From Ectobius pallidus (lineage: Eukaryota > Arthropoda > Insecta > Blattodea > Ectobiidae): a stretch of DNA of 64,000 bases. Below are positions 50,167 to 64,000 of this stretch, in pieces; the stretch's first letter is position 1, and every line of letters starts with the position of its first letter. The DNA lies in contig CAXKWD010000006.1 in NCBI GenBank assembly GCA_964059195.1, positions 3,278,530 through 3,342,529 of the forward strand, in the 5' to 3' direction. A program made the translations under genes and the position numbers. The notes below the pieces were generated by a model. That model saw nothing but the letters and a program-made list of their open reading frames with translations, was not told the DNA's origin and made no database searches.

Positions 50167-51463
50167 GAACCTGATGACATGTGCAAGATCATACCAGGTT
50201 CGGAAGGCTACAAGAGAGCTATAATGAAAGCCTTGGTAATGCGTTCCATACCAAAAGACATCGAAATGATTCTAAGCAAAATTCGTATTAGGGAGCCAGA
50301 TGCAAGAGAAAAGCTCATATGATTAAATCATCCATAACACATACTCTCTCACAAGAAGAGAGAGGGCTTTTGGCTGAAAGAGTGGATTTTTCTCATGCAA
50401 AATATTCTCATGAGGAGGATGAAGTTATTAAGGGGAACTGGAAAAGATTTTCTCTGCCCATTGAAATCAGTTAAGAAGAGAAAAGCTTAGAATGAGGAAT
50501 ATGAAAAGGGAAGGAGAAAGAGATCATGCTCCAAGATATAATTTCAGGAAATGTAAGAGAGTTCAGTATAAAGTTGAAAACACTGAAGAAAGTACTGATA
50601 GTGACAGTGATGCAAGTGATTCAGAACCTAATGACATGTGCAAGATCATACCAGGTTCGGAAGGCTACAAGAGAGTTATAATAAAAGCCTCTGTTAAGCT
50701 TTCCATACCAAAAGACATCAAAATGATTCTAAGCAAAATTTGAATTAGGGAGCCAGATGCAGTATGTCCTGCTCATATGATTGAATCATCCCTAACACAT
50801 ACTCTCTCACAAGAAGAGAGAGGGCTTTTGGCTGAAAGAGGAGTGGATTTTTCTCATGCAAAATATTCTCATGAGGAGGATGAAGTTATTAAGGGGAACT
50901 GGAATAGATTTTCTCTGCCCATTGAAATCAGTTAAGAAGAGAAAAGCTTAGAATGAGGAATATGAAAAGGGAAGGAGAAAGAGATCATGCTCCAAGATAT
51001 AATTTCAGGAAATGTAAGAGAGTTCAGTATAAAGTTGAAAACACTGAAGAAAGTACTGATAGTGACAGTGATGCAAGTGATTCAGAACCTAATGACATGT
51101 GCAAGATCATACCAGGTTCGGAAGGCTACAAGAGAGTTATAATAAAAGCCCCTGTAATGCTTTCCATACCAAAAGACATCGAAATGATTCTAAGCAAAAT
51201 TTGAATTAGGGAGCCAGATGCAGTATGTTGAAAACACTGAAAAAAGTACGGATAGTGACAGTGATGCAAGTGATTCAGAACCTGATGATATGTGCAAGAT
51301 CATACCAGGTTCGGAAGGCTACAAGAGAGCTATAATGAAGCCTCGGTAAATCGTTCCATACCAAAAGACATCGAAATGATTCTAAGCAAAATTCGTATTA
51401 GGGAGCCAGATGCAAGAGAAAATCCCATATGATTAAATCATCCATAACACATACTCTCTCACA
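50167..51463 (+). pseudogene. TTF1/Myb-like repeat array (U5)
   Basis: As U4, sharing CGGTAAATCGTT in the short last copy. Confidence 0.55.
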
Positions 51464-53226
<1,763 letters not shown>

Positions 53227-53516
53227 GACAATAGTAACTCACAACTGTTTAATTGCAGGTGTGTCATTCCACATTTGTACAAAGATTAAGATAAAATATT
53301 TTCCAAGCAGCGAGAATTTCTCAGTCTGTCCAAAGCATTGAGCCGAGATATTTTTCCAACATTCTGCTGCGTTATGAGTATCTTGTAGACTGTGACCCGT
53401 GATCAACGCATTCCGATCACGTGATCACGTTTCTAGGGAGAAACAGTGGAGTGCCACCAAATTCGAACGGAATGTTTTATTCACAAAAACGAATTCCACA
53501 ACCGCAAGCATGTGTT

Positions 53517-56001
53517 TCCCCAGTAGTTGATAAGTATTATAGTGTTAGGCTAGATAGTCTTAAGAATATAGATGAACTAAGAAACAGACTAAGTTGTATT
53601 AATTGGTATGAAATATTTAGTAAAGAAATAGATGTAAATAAATCTTATAACTTATTCTTAAATATTTTAACTAGAGAGTTTAATGAATGCTGCCCTAGAA
53701 TAATAAAAAAAAAGGAAAAATAATTCAAAATGCAAGTCAAGAGCACTAAAAAACTGGTATACTCCATATCTTAATATAATTAGAATTATGCTTCAAACGT
53801 GTCATGATAAATGTAAACAAGACAGCAATTATAGAGACATATATAATAGACTAAACAGAATTTATAAAAATGAGATTAAACTGGCAAAGTGCAAGGCAAA
53901 TGACAAATTTATTCTAAATTCTAATAATAGTTGTAAGGCTGCTTGGACTGTAATAAAACATGAAATTAATAGTTCAAAATCGAACCATGAAGACATACCA
54001 ATAGCTCCTAATACGCTCAATGCTCACTTTACTGATCTAAACCCAACAGAGGAAGAAAATCATATAACACATCAAAACAACGTAGATCCCATAACTCTAT
54101 TGTCAAGTTCATTACAAAAAACAAATCTCAATTTTACATGGGACTTAATTAGCGATGAAAACGTTATAAAAAAGGCAATAAATAAGTTATCCAACTCAAA
54201 AGCAGAAGACTTTTAACGCCTCTCAAATTTTGTCATTAAGTCTATTTCAAAAGAACTGCAGTTTCCCTTATACATTCTCACTAACAGAATATTAAATCAA
54301 GGAATCTTTCCTGACTGTTTAAAAATAACAGTGACCAGGCCAATTCATAAAAAAGGCGATAGACGAGATCCAAATAATTATCGTCCAATTTCCCTCATTC
54401 CGATACTGTCAAAGATAGTGGAAATTTGTTTACATACTCAACTATATTCCTTCTTTGAAAATAATAATTTGATCAGTGATGCACAATATGGATTTAGGTC
54501 CAAATTGTCAACAGTAAAAGCAGTCGAAGCCATTGTATCTGAAATCCATAATGGTTTTGAAAGTAAGATGTATTCTAGTGCAACCCTATTGGATCTGAGT
54601 AAAGCTTTTGATTCCATCTCACATGAAATATTAATCAAAAAGTTGGAGTTCTATGGAGTTGAAAGGAAGACACTTAATTTAATAATATCTTATCTAAATA
54701 ATAGAGTGCAAATGGTAAAAGTTAATAATGATGCCTCAGATTTCCTACCAATTAAAAAAGGTGTGCCCCAAGGTTCCATACTAGGGCCTTTCCTATTCAC
54801 GGTTTATATTAACGATCTACCAGCATATCTGCCTTGTAGGACAATATTATATGCAGATGATACTACTATTCTTAACACTCACAGATCCTTGGATGTTATA
54901 AAACAAAAAGATGCTTCTATGCTAGAAAAATCTGCTCTCTGGTTAGAGGCAAATCTGTTAAAACTGAACTCAAATAAAACCGAAAATATTATTTTTAACC
55001 TTAATGTTATAAAAGAAGAAAATAAATATGTTAAACTACTTGGAATACACATGGACCAAAAACTGATCTGGACAAAGCATATAGAAACTCTATGCAAAAA
55101 GCTGGCTCGAGTTACTTTTTTGCTCAATAGACTCAGAGACAATGTCAGTGAAAACTTAATGCTATTTTCGTACTTTGCCTTCTTTCATTCCCATTTGATA
55201 TATGGCATACTGCTGTGGGGAAATGCAACTAATACCACACTAGTATTTAAGTGGCAGAAAAGAGCACTTAGATGCATTTTGGGATTAAACCCAACAGAGT
55301 CATGTAGAGAGCATTTTGCTAACCTGAATATAATGACTGTGCCAGGACTATATATTTTTAATTGTCTAGTTTATGTAAAGGAAAACCTCTCAGCATTCTC
55401 CAATAGGACATCTGTTCATTCACATGACACTAGAAACAGTTACATGATTGATCTTCCCTATTCCAGACTATCCAAAACACATAATAGTCATCTTTATTTA
55501 AGCTTTCAGTTATTTAATAAACTCCCTAAGAGTTCACACTTAGTGACATTGATCAAATTTAAAACTGTTCTAGAATCCTGGATTAAGGGTAAAGCATTTT
55601 ATTCACTTAAAGAGTTTAACAACTGTGATATGTCCAATTTATTATTATGACTGGTATTATAACCTATAGAATAGCTCAATTTGTATCTGCATACCGTCTT
55701 AAATTCTCTTTTAAGATCTTTCACTATTGTATTACTCTGATGCAAATGTGTAGTGTTCCAATTAATGTATGTTATTTTTAAGTAGTGTGTGGACAGGTAA
55801 TCAAAAGAATTTTCTGTGATAAAGCAATCTATAGCAGGTGGTATGATGCTGTCCATTACAATTCCCTATGACTATTACAGACATAATTGTAAATAATTTT
55901 AAATATATTGTAAATACTGTGATAAACAATGACGAAGCCAATTGTACCAGGTATTAAACGGCAAATAAAGATTATCTTATCTTATCTTATCTTATCTTAT
56001 C
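53517..56001 (+). mobile_element. 5'-truncated CR1/Jockey-group LINE (U5)
   Basis: Same insertion point. The A-run has nine residues, giving a stop shortly after. The shared TAA is at 54214-54216 and the RT part at 54331-55650. It shares the U3-type substitutions near the 3' end. Confidence 0.9.
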
Positions 56002-56028
56002 ACTCTTGGAACACTCACGCGATTTTCT

Positions 56029-56184
56029 CTAGTAGTAGTAGTATTCCTTCGAGTCGCTTGCGATTCCTGGAAATCCACACGGATTTTCTAGCAAGATTGA
56101 GGGTTCACTATCCGTAGAAAATATTTGTTCTTGCTTTATTTTCCACTGCTTTATGAACTTCACATCTCCACCCCCTTCTGTCAT
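56029..56184 (-). pseudogene. Zinc-finger gene first coding exon (copy 5)
   Basis: This exon belongs with the body at 51464-53226. It has 51 codons followed by TAG and the donor-like GTGAGT. It shares a K-for-E change in the KIKQEQ stretch with copy 4. Confidence 0.6.
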
Positions 56185-56209
56185 TTTTTTTATTGACCCT
56201 AGTAATACA

Positions 56210-56935
56210 CTGGATGAAACTAAAATAGGAGTAAGAATTGGAGGAAGAATCATAAATAACATCAGATATGCAGATGACACTACCCTTCTTGCAGAGAGCA
56301 AGAAAGACTTGGAAGATCTTATAAATAGAGTAAAACAGAAAGTGATAAAGCTGGTCTAAAACTAAATGTTAAAAAACTAAAATAATGACATCAGAGAATA
56401 TTTCGATAAATATCGGCGGCGAAGTACTAACAACAGTAGACAAAATTAATTTCTTAGGCACAACATTAAAGATGACTGTAGTAACACAGAAGAAATAAGG
56501 AGAAGGATAATTCTTGGAAAGATAGCAATGAAGAGATTAAATAAGATTATAAATGACTCAGATATTTCAACTAAAGAAAAATAAGAATAATACAGTCTAC
56601 AGTGTTTCCTGTGGTATTATATGGTAGTGAAATTTGGACATTAAGGAAAGCAGAGAGGAAAAAATTAGATGCGTTTGAGATATGGGTATGGAGGAAACTA
56701 TTAAAGATAACATGGACTGAAAGGACTAATACATCAATCTTAGACGTTATAACACCAGATTTGCCACTGGAAGCATTAACTGTGAGAGGAAAACTAATGT
56801 ATTTTGGACATATCATGAGAAATACACAATCATTAGAGAAGGACACGGAGGAAAGAATACACGGAGACGCCGTGCTTGCGGTGTTGTATGGGAAACAGAT
56901 GAAGCCAATGACCACGCCCCCTTAAGGGACCAAAA
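56210..56935 (+). mobile_element. RTE/BovB-like fragment (U6)
   Basis: Close to U1, sharing the AACTAAAGAAAA variant near 56570 that U2-U5 lack. It has the normal Ala after TTLL. Confidence 0.8.
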
Positions 56936-57767
56936 AGGAGGCTTGCTATATACAATAGCACACAAATACTCCGAAGTTTCACGGGTTATAACAACGTAAC
57001 GGTAGGGAAAATATGTAATATCCCAATTTCATATATTAACTACATACTCTGACATCATAATAATCCCGGTAGTAAGCATTAACCTATCTCAGAAGAGCCA
57101 AAAATGTAACTTTCAAATGAGCAACTTTACATGTGCGAGTCATTGACATTAGCAGCCTAGTGTAAAATACAAGTAAATTATGCTTAGCAATTATACCCAT
57201 ATTCATTCATCCCAAAAATTGATTATTTTCAGTACCTAAATTTTACAAAATTATTAATTTTTAAGGTAAGTTCCTAGCATAGAATTTAAGTATTTTTGTT
57301 TACCTTAAATTTAATTTCTTCAATATTGTTCAATATGTACTTGTCAAAATTCAAAAACTATAATGAAAGATGTAATATAAATAACTTTAATAGAATTTAT
57401 TGGTCTTGTGGAGGGTGGAAAAAGGTACAATTTCTCGCCTGTTCGTAGACTTCTGCGCACGTTTTGGCCTCCATAAAGAATTAATATGAAACATCTCCAT
57501 TATTGCCATTAGAGAATCAATAATTTATTGCTGTGTTGAAAATTAATCTATATGCACCTTAGAAGAGCAATATCCTGCGTTTTTGTTGTTGGGTTTCGTA
57601 AGCTTAATATTGTAATTCAATATTTCATCAATGTTAACTGTATTTTCTTTTTGTATTGATTTTATATGTAAATGTCTATTATTGTAAAATTAATTGTAAA
57701 AATTTTGACGTGTCCTATAACATGTACATGTTCGACGGACTAAATAAAATTCTATTCTATTCTATTT
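56936..57767 (+). mobile_element. AT-rich stretch with (ATTCT)n tail (U6)
   Basis: Copy of 836-1674 that has lost one of two adjacent AAATTC repeats near 57350. No coding sequence seen. Confidence 0.45.
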
Positions 57768-57830
57768 GTTATGTTCCCTTGTTAGGTTCCTGTATGTATC
57801 TTCTATACATTTATTTCCATGTTTATTATA

Positions 57831-58648
57831 CAGGGTGTCTTCTATTGACGTTTAAAACTCTCTGTAGTGACGTAGATGACATTGAAACAAGTGATTTGAT
57901 ATAGGACACATAGGGTCGCAAATGTCGGGAAATGCCTTAAAAATGAAGGACAAATGTGAAACATATGACGTCACGAGTGACGACACACCTCTAGCTGCCG
58001 GGCTCGTTGACTCCGACGCACACCTAAGCATTCAAAGCAATTGTCGAATGTCACATCACTGTAGCACTGTGTCTGCGTGTGCGACTCGAGTGCGAAGCGT
58101 TGAAGGTTCCCCTGGGTCTGTCAACTAGCTTTTTTTGTTTTTTTTTTTTTTTGTCAGCAACCCTTTTTCTTCGCTCACATGTCAGCAAACATTCTTTTTC
58201 TGTTATGTACAATTAGACCACAATTACATACAGTACTGTCAAGCAGATGTATGCAAAGCTGAGCAATTACTTCTTTTCTCTCGTATTTTATTTGATTAAA
58301 TTTGAAGATTGAAGAGAAAAATAAAACAAAGAAAACGTGCGTTTTGTAACACATAAATGTATTTTTACTATACTCAGTCTGTTAACACAGATCTGCCACA
58401 AAAAAAAGAATGTTTTGTTTTACATCAACATTAGACCACAATAATTATGTACAGGAGAGTACTGTTAAGTAGGTGTATGCAAAGTTCAGGAATACCGTAT
58501 TTTTTGTGTCTTGTACAGTACTGTGTTTTATTTTGTTTTTGAAGAATCAACACACATAATACAGTATCGGTACCGCGTGTTTTTTAACACACAAAGTTAG
58601 TTTTATCGTTCTCAGTCTGTTAACAAAGATGTGCCATAGAAAGAGAAA

Positions 58649-58696
<48 letters not shown>

Positions 58697-59609
58697 CAAC
58701 ATTTATGTGCTATTCGTTTGTCGTTAGACCACACTACAGTACAGTAAAGCACAGTACTGTTAAGGAAATGTACAGTTTGCAAAGATCATGAATAAGTTTT
58801 TTCTCTCGTATTTAAATCTCCTCGATGTTTTCTTAACGATTGGGATTCGTTAAATTTGAAGAAACGAAAGAACACGAAAAGAAAAGTTTCAAGCGTTTTG
58901 TAATACACAAGGTATTTTTAGTGTATTTATCTGTTAATGAAGATTTGCCAAAAAAATTGTTTTTCTTCTTCTTCGCTCATGTGTCAGCAAACTGTTTGTT
59001 TGCATTACGTAGAACACTTCGTCTTACGAATGTGATCGTAAGCGCAGATCTGTGTTAACAGACTGAGTACAATAAAAGTACATTTTTGTGTTACAAAACG
59101 CACGTTTTCGTTGTTTTATTTTTCTCTTGTTTCTTCAAATTTCATCAAATAAAATACGAGAGAAAAGAAGTAACTGCTCAGCATTGCGTATATCTGCTTG
59201 ATAGTACTGTACGTAATTGTGGTCTAATGGTACATAACAAAAAAAGAATGTTTGCTGGCATGTGAGCGAAGAAAAAGGGTTGCTGACAAAAAAAAGCAAA
59301 AACAAAAAAAGCCAGTTGACAGACCCAGGGGAACCTTCAACCCTACGCACTCGAGTCGCACACGCAGACACAGTGCTACAGTGATGTGACATTCGACAAT
59401 TGCTTTGAATGCTTAGGTGTGCGTCGGAGTCAACGAGCCCGGCAGCTAGTGGTGTGTCGTCACTCGTGACGTCATATGTTTCACATTTGTCCTTCATTAT
59501 TAATGCTTTTCCCGACATTTGCGACCCTATGTGTCCTATATCAAATCACTTGTTTCAATGCCATCTACGTCACTACGGAGAGTTTTAAACGTTAATAGAA
59601 GACACCCTG
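57831..59609. mobile_element. TIR DNA element (U6)
   Basis: Same element with the U1-type right arm (AACGCACGTTTT) and a long AG run (about 58649-58687). Confidence 0.75.
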
Positions 59610-60060
59610 TATACAATGTGTTATTGTATACCAGGAATAATCTACCAAGTCAACAACTTAGACAGGACGTACATTCACACAACACAAGAAATAGAAACTT
59701 TATTGATGTACCTTTTTACAGGCTATCTAAGTCACTCAAAAGTTATCATGTAGTGGGAATGAAATGTTATAATATGCTGTCAATAAGTGTGCTTAATTAC
59801 CCAGTTGACAAGTTTAAACATAAGCTATATGACTGGTTAGTTGGTCATCCATTTTATTCCCTAGACGAGTTCTTTGAATTTAGTACTAAATCAATTATCT
59901 TTTGATATTTTAATTCTTGGTTGTTTGTAAATTATTTTGTTTATAGTACTATTATGTATATATATGTAGGCATGTATTTTAAATGTAAAACTGACTTTGT
60001 CTATTGCCTCTTTGTAAGCTTAATGACAATAGAATATTATTATTATTATTATTATTATTA
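59610..60060 (+). mobile_element. LINE 3' end with (ATT)n tail (U6)
   Basis: Copy of 3506-3956, sharing the ATGCTGTCAATAAG variant with U5. The left piece is at 57768-57830. Confidence 0.75.
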
Positions 60061-61357
60061 GAACCTGATGACATGTGCAAGATCATACCAGGTTCGGAAG
60101 GCTACAAGAGTGCTATAATGAAAGCCTTGGTAATGCGTTCCATACCAAAAGACATCGAAATGATTCTAAGCAAAATTCGTATTAGGGAGCCAGATGCAAG
60201 AGAAAAGCTCATATGATTAAATCATCCATAACACATACTCTCTCACAAGAAGAGAGAGGGCTTTTGGCTGAAAGAGTGGATTTTTCTCATGCAAAATATT
60301 CTCATGAGGAGGATGAAGTTATTAAGGGGAACTGGAAAAGATTTTCTCTGCCCATTGAAATCAGTTAAGAAGAGAAAAGCTTAGAATGAGGAATATGAAA
60401 AGGGAAGGAGAAAGAGATCATGCTCCAAGATATAATTTCAGGAAATGTAAGAGAGTTCAGTATAAAGTTGAAAACACTGAAGAAAGTACTGATAGTGACA
60501 GTGATGCAAGTGATTCAGAACCTAATGACATGTGCAAGATCATACCAGGTTCGGAAGGCTACAAGAGAGTTATAATAAAAGCCTCTGTTAAGCTTTCCAT
60601 ACCAAAAGACATCGAAATGATTCTAAGCAAAATTTGAATTAGGGAGCCAGATGCAGTATGTCCTGCTCATATGATTGAATCATCCCTAACACATACTCTC
60701 TCACAAGAAGAGAGAGGGCTTTTGGCTGAAAGAGGAGTGGATTTCTCTCATGCAAAATATACTCGTGAGAAGGATGAACTTATAAAGGAGAACTGGAACA
60801 GATTTTCTCTGCCCATTGAAATCAGTTAAGAAGAGAAAAGCTTAGAATGAGGAATATGAAAAGAAAAGGAGAAAGAGATCATGCTCCAAAATATGATTTC
60901 AGGAAATGTAAGAGACTTCAGTATAAAGTTGAAGACAATGAAGGAAGTACTGATAGTGACAGTGATGCAAGTGATTCAGAACCTGATGACATGTGCACGA
61001 TCATACCAGGTTCGGAAGGCTACAAGAGAGGTATAATGAAAGCCTCTGTAATGCTTTCCATACCAAAAGACATCGAAATGATTGTAAGCAAAATTTGAAT
61101 TAGGGAGCCAGATGCAGTATGTTGAAAACACTGAAAAAAGTACGGATAGTGACAGTGATGCAAGTGATTCAGAACCTGATGATATGTGCAAGATCATACC
61201 AGGTTCGGAAGGCTACAAGAGAGCTATAATGAAGCCTCGGTAATGCGTTCCATACCAAAAGACATCGAAATGATTCTAAGCAAAATTCGTATTAGGGAGC
61301 CAGATGCAAGAGAAAAGCCCATATGATTAAATCATCCATAACACATACTCTCTCACA
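60061..61357 (+). pseudogene. TTF1/Myb-like repeat array (U6)
   Basis: As U1, including the K-rich second copy (NMKRKGERDHAPKYDF). GYKSAIM replaces GYKRAIM in the first copy and MIVSKI replaces MILSKI in the second. Confidence 0.55.
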
Positions 61358-63458
61358 GTTTGTTACAGATGTCAAACTTGAAAGCTCTTTCCCCTGTATG
61401 TGTAAGCAGATGAGTTTTCAGATAATTATTTCGGAAATGTTTCCTTACACACATCGCACCTGATAGGTTTTCCTACTGTATGTGTAACTAGATGAGTTAT
61501 GAGGTACCTCTTCGAGAAAAAAATTTGTCACAGACACCACACTTTTAAGCCTTTTCTCCTGTATGTGTAAGCAAATGTCTTTTGAGAGCATATCTATAAG
61601 AAAATAGTTAGTTACACACATCACATTTGTATGGTTTCTCTCCTGTATGTTTAATCTGGTGGATTTTGAGAGCACTTCTATCAGAAAATCGTTTGTTACA
61701 GACATCACATTTGAAAGGTTTTTCTCCTGTATGTATACGCATATGAGTTTTGAGATTACACCTATGAGTAAATGTTTTGTTACAGATGTCACACTGGAAA
61801 GCTCTTTCCTTTCTATGTGTAAGCAAATGAGTTTTGAGACGAAAACTATGAGAAAATCGTTTGCTACACACATCACACTTGTAAACTTTTTCTCCTGTAG
61901 GTGATAGCAGATGACTTTTGAGAGCAAATTTATAAGAAAATCGTTTGTTACACACATCACATTTGAATGGTTTTTCTCCTGTATGTGTAAGCAGGTGATG
62001 TTTGTGAGTACTACTATCAGAAAATCGTTTGTTACAGACATCGCATATGAATGGTTTTTCTCCTGTATGTGTATGCAAATGAGTTTTGAGATAGCTCTTT
62101 GAGTAAATGTTTTGTTGCAGAAATCACACTTGAAAGCTCTTTTATTTGTATGTGTAAGCAGATGAGTTTTGAGATTAATTGCAAAAGAAAATGCTTTGTT
62201 ACATACATCACAATTGAAAGGTTTTTCTCCTGAATGTATAAGCAAATGAGATTTGAGGTAAACACTTTGAAAAAATCGTTTGCTACACAAATCGCACTTG
62301 TAAGCTTTTTCTCCTGTATGTACAAGCATATGTCTTTGAAGAACACATCTATAAGAAAATCGTTTGTTACAGACATCACATATGAATGGTTTTTCTCCTG
62401 TATGTGTACGAAGATGACTTTTGAGAGGACTTGTATGTGAAAATCGTTTCTTACAAACATCACATATGAATGGTCTTTCTCCTGTATGTGTACGCAGATG
62501 ACTTTTGAGATTAAATCTTTGCGTAAATGTTTTGTTACAAATATCACTCTTGAAAGATTTTTCACCTGTATGTGTAACCAGATGAGATTTGACGTGACTA
62601 CTTTGAGAAAATCGTTTGTTACACACATCACACTTGTAATTTTTTTCTCCTGTATGTGTGACCAGATGAGTTTTGAGAATAGTCTTACGAGAAAATGTTT
62701 TGTTACAGGCATCACACTTCAATGTTTCTTTTTCCTGTATGTGTAAGCAGATGAGTTTTGAGACTACCTCTTTGAGAAAATTTTTTGGTACAGACATCAC
62801 ACTTGAAATATTTCCCCCCTGTATGTATAAGCAGATGCTTTTTGAGATTACCTCTATGAGAAAATGTTTTGGTACAGACATCACACTTGTAATTTTTTTC
62901 TCCTGTATGTGTAAGCAGATGAGTTTTGAGAGTACTCTTATGAGCTATGCTGTACGAGTATGATGATGACTTATTTTGGAATTGGTCTTTGTAAGAGAAT
63001 CATATGACTGGAATTGTTTTTCACTAATCACATCCTGGTTTTCATGTTCTCTTACATAAGGAGGTTGAGAATCATTTTGGTCGGAAAGCAATGTCTCCAA
63101 ACCTTGAACTGTGTTGGATAACGGAGAATCAGTTTTCAAACAGGTCTATATTCTCAACTTTGTTTGGAAATTTCTTTACCAAATCGAAGGTCACAGGTCT
63201 ACTTTTTTGGTATTCATTATTTCCTTTAACAAACGTATCTGAAATTTCGCCACACTCTGTCGATGTCTGTAACTTTGGAACTGTTGCAACGTTTGGGTCA
63301 ATATCCTCACTTTTAATTTGGCGTGTCGCTACTAAATTGAAGGTTAAGGGTGTATCCTCACACTTAACAGTATGTTCGTGTTTTTCACATTGGGATTGTC
63401 TTATTACTTTTTCGCCACATTGTAATGTTGGACATTGATTTACTATAAATCCACACAC
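61358..63458 (-). pseudogene. C2H2 zinc-finger gene body (copy 6)
   Basis: All finger periods are retained and the 1 bp deletion of copies 2-5 is absent, as in copy 1. It nevertheless has the start-codon change of copy 5 (reading from 63458). A CACATACAGG to TCACCTACAGG change near 61900 alters one linker (SPTGEK). Its first exon lies beyond the window. Confidence 0.85.
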
Positions 63459-63748
63459 GACAATAGTAACTCACAACTGTTTAATTGCAGGTGTGTCATT
63501 CCACATTTGTACAAAGATTAAGATAAAATATTTTCCAAGCAGCGAGAATTTCTCAGTCTGTCCAAAGCATTGAGCCGAGATATTTTTCCAACATTCTGCT
63601 GCGTTATGAGTATCTTGTAGACTGTGACCCGTGATCAACGCATTCCGATCACGTGATCACGTTTCTAGGGAGAAACAGTGGAGTGCCACCAAATTCGAAC
63701 GGAATGTTTTATTCACAAAAACGAATTCCACAACCGCAAGCATGTGTT

Positions 63749-64000
63749 TCCCCAGTAGTTGATAAGTATTATAGTGTTAGGCTAGATAGTCTTAAGAATA
63801 TAGATGAACTAAGAAACAGACTAAGTTGTATTAATTGGTATGAAATATTTAGTAAAGAAATAGATGTAAATAAATCTTATAACTTATTCTTAAATATTTT
63901 AACTAGAGAGTTTAATGAATGCTGCCCTAGAATAATAAAAAAAAAGGAAAAATAATTCAAAATGCAAGTCAAGAGCACTAAAAAACTGGTATACTCCATA
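63749..64000 (+). mobile_element. LINE, 5' part only (U6, cut by window end)
   Basis: Same 5' junction after GTGTT and the same first codons. The A-run has nine residues as in U5. The rest lies outside the window. Confidence 0.85.

Larger units (their letters stand above)
56101..64000. repeat. Tandem unit U6 (partial at window end)
   Basis: U6 matches U1 through the RTE fragment, TIR element, TTF1-like repeats and zinc fingers, but it carries the intronic LINE, which runs off the window. The array therefore continues to the right. Confidence 0.95.

Overview
The window reads as arthropod nuclear DNA, most likely from an insect with a large transposon-rich genome. The evidence is a split C2H2 zinc-finger gene, several non-LTR retrotransposon families, a TIR DNA element, a Gypsy-type LTR retrotransposon and many microsatellites. 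There are no bacterial-style operons, and I saw no tRNA or rRNA genes. An orthopteroid host is only a guess from the style of the zinc-finger N-terminus.

The whole window is one head-to-tail tandem array of a roughly 7.4-7.8 kb core unit, present six times: U1 1-7738, U2 7739-28866, U3 28867-38768, U4 38769-46193, U5 46194-56100, U6 56101-64000 (cut by the window end). Each unit has the same order: first exon of the zinc-finger gene of the unit to its left (minus strand); a decayed RTE/BovB-like RT fragment (+); an AT-rich stretch ending in an (ATTCT)n tail; a LINE 3' end with an (ATT)n tail (+), interrupted by a 1.77 kb TIR element flanked by TA; tandem 457-461 bp copies of a decayed gene piece that resembles a TTF1/Myb-type protein (+); and the frameshifted zinc-finger body with an intron (-). 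The zinc-finger gene therefore spans each unit boundary.

Units differ by later events. U2 carries a 9,765 bp Gypsy element with intact gag and pol and 1,562 bp LTRs that look identical, plus a 1,108 bp duplication in the TTF1-like repeats. U2, U3, U5 and U6 carry a 5'-truncated LINE in the zinc-finger intron, whereas U1 and U4 keep the empty site. U3-U5 share a 336 bp deletion of exactly four finger periods. U5 and U6 share a change at the second-exon start codon. These markers conflict with one another, which implies exchange or gene conversion among units.

No unit encodes an evidently functional host protein. The only apparently intact coding capacity is the Gypsy gag-pol, which is in one frame interrupted by a single UGA followed 6 nt later by a stem-loop. 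I did not find a convincing new defence or metabolic system. The most notable points are the recombining tandem array, the possible UGA readthrough, and the modular architecture of the TIR element.
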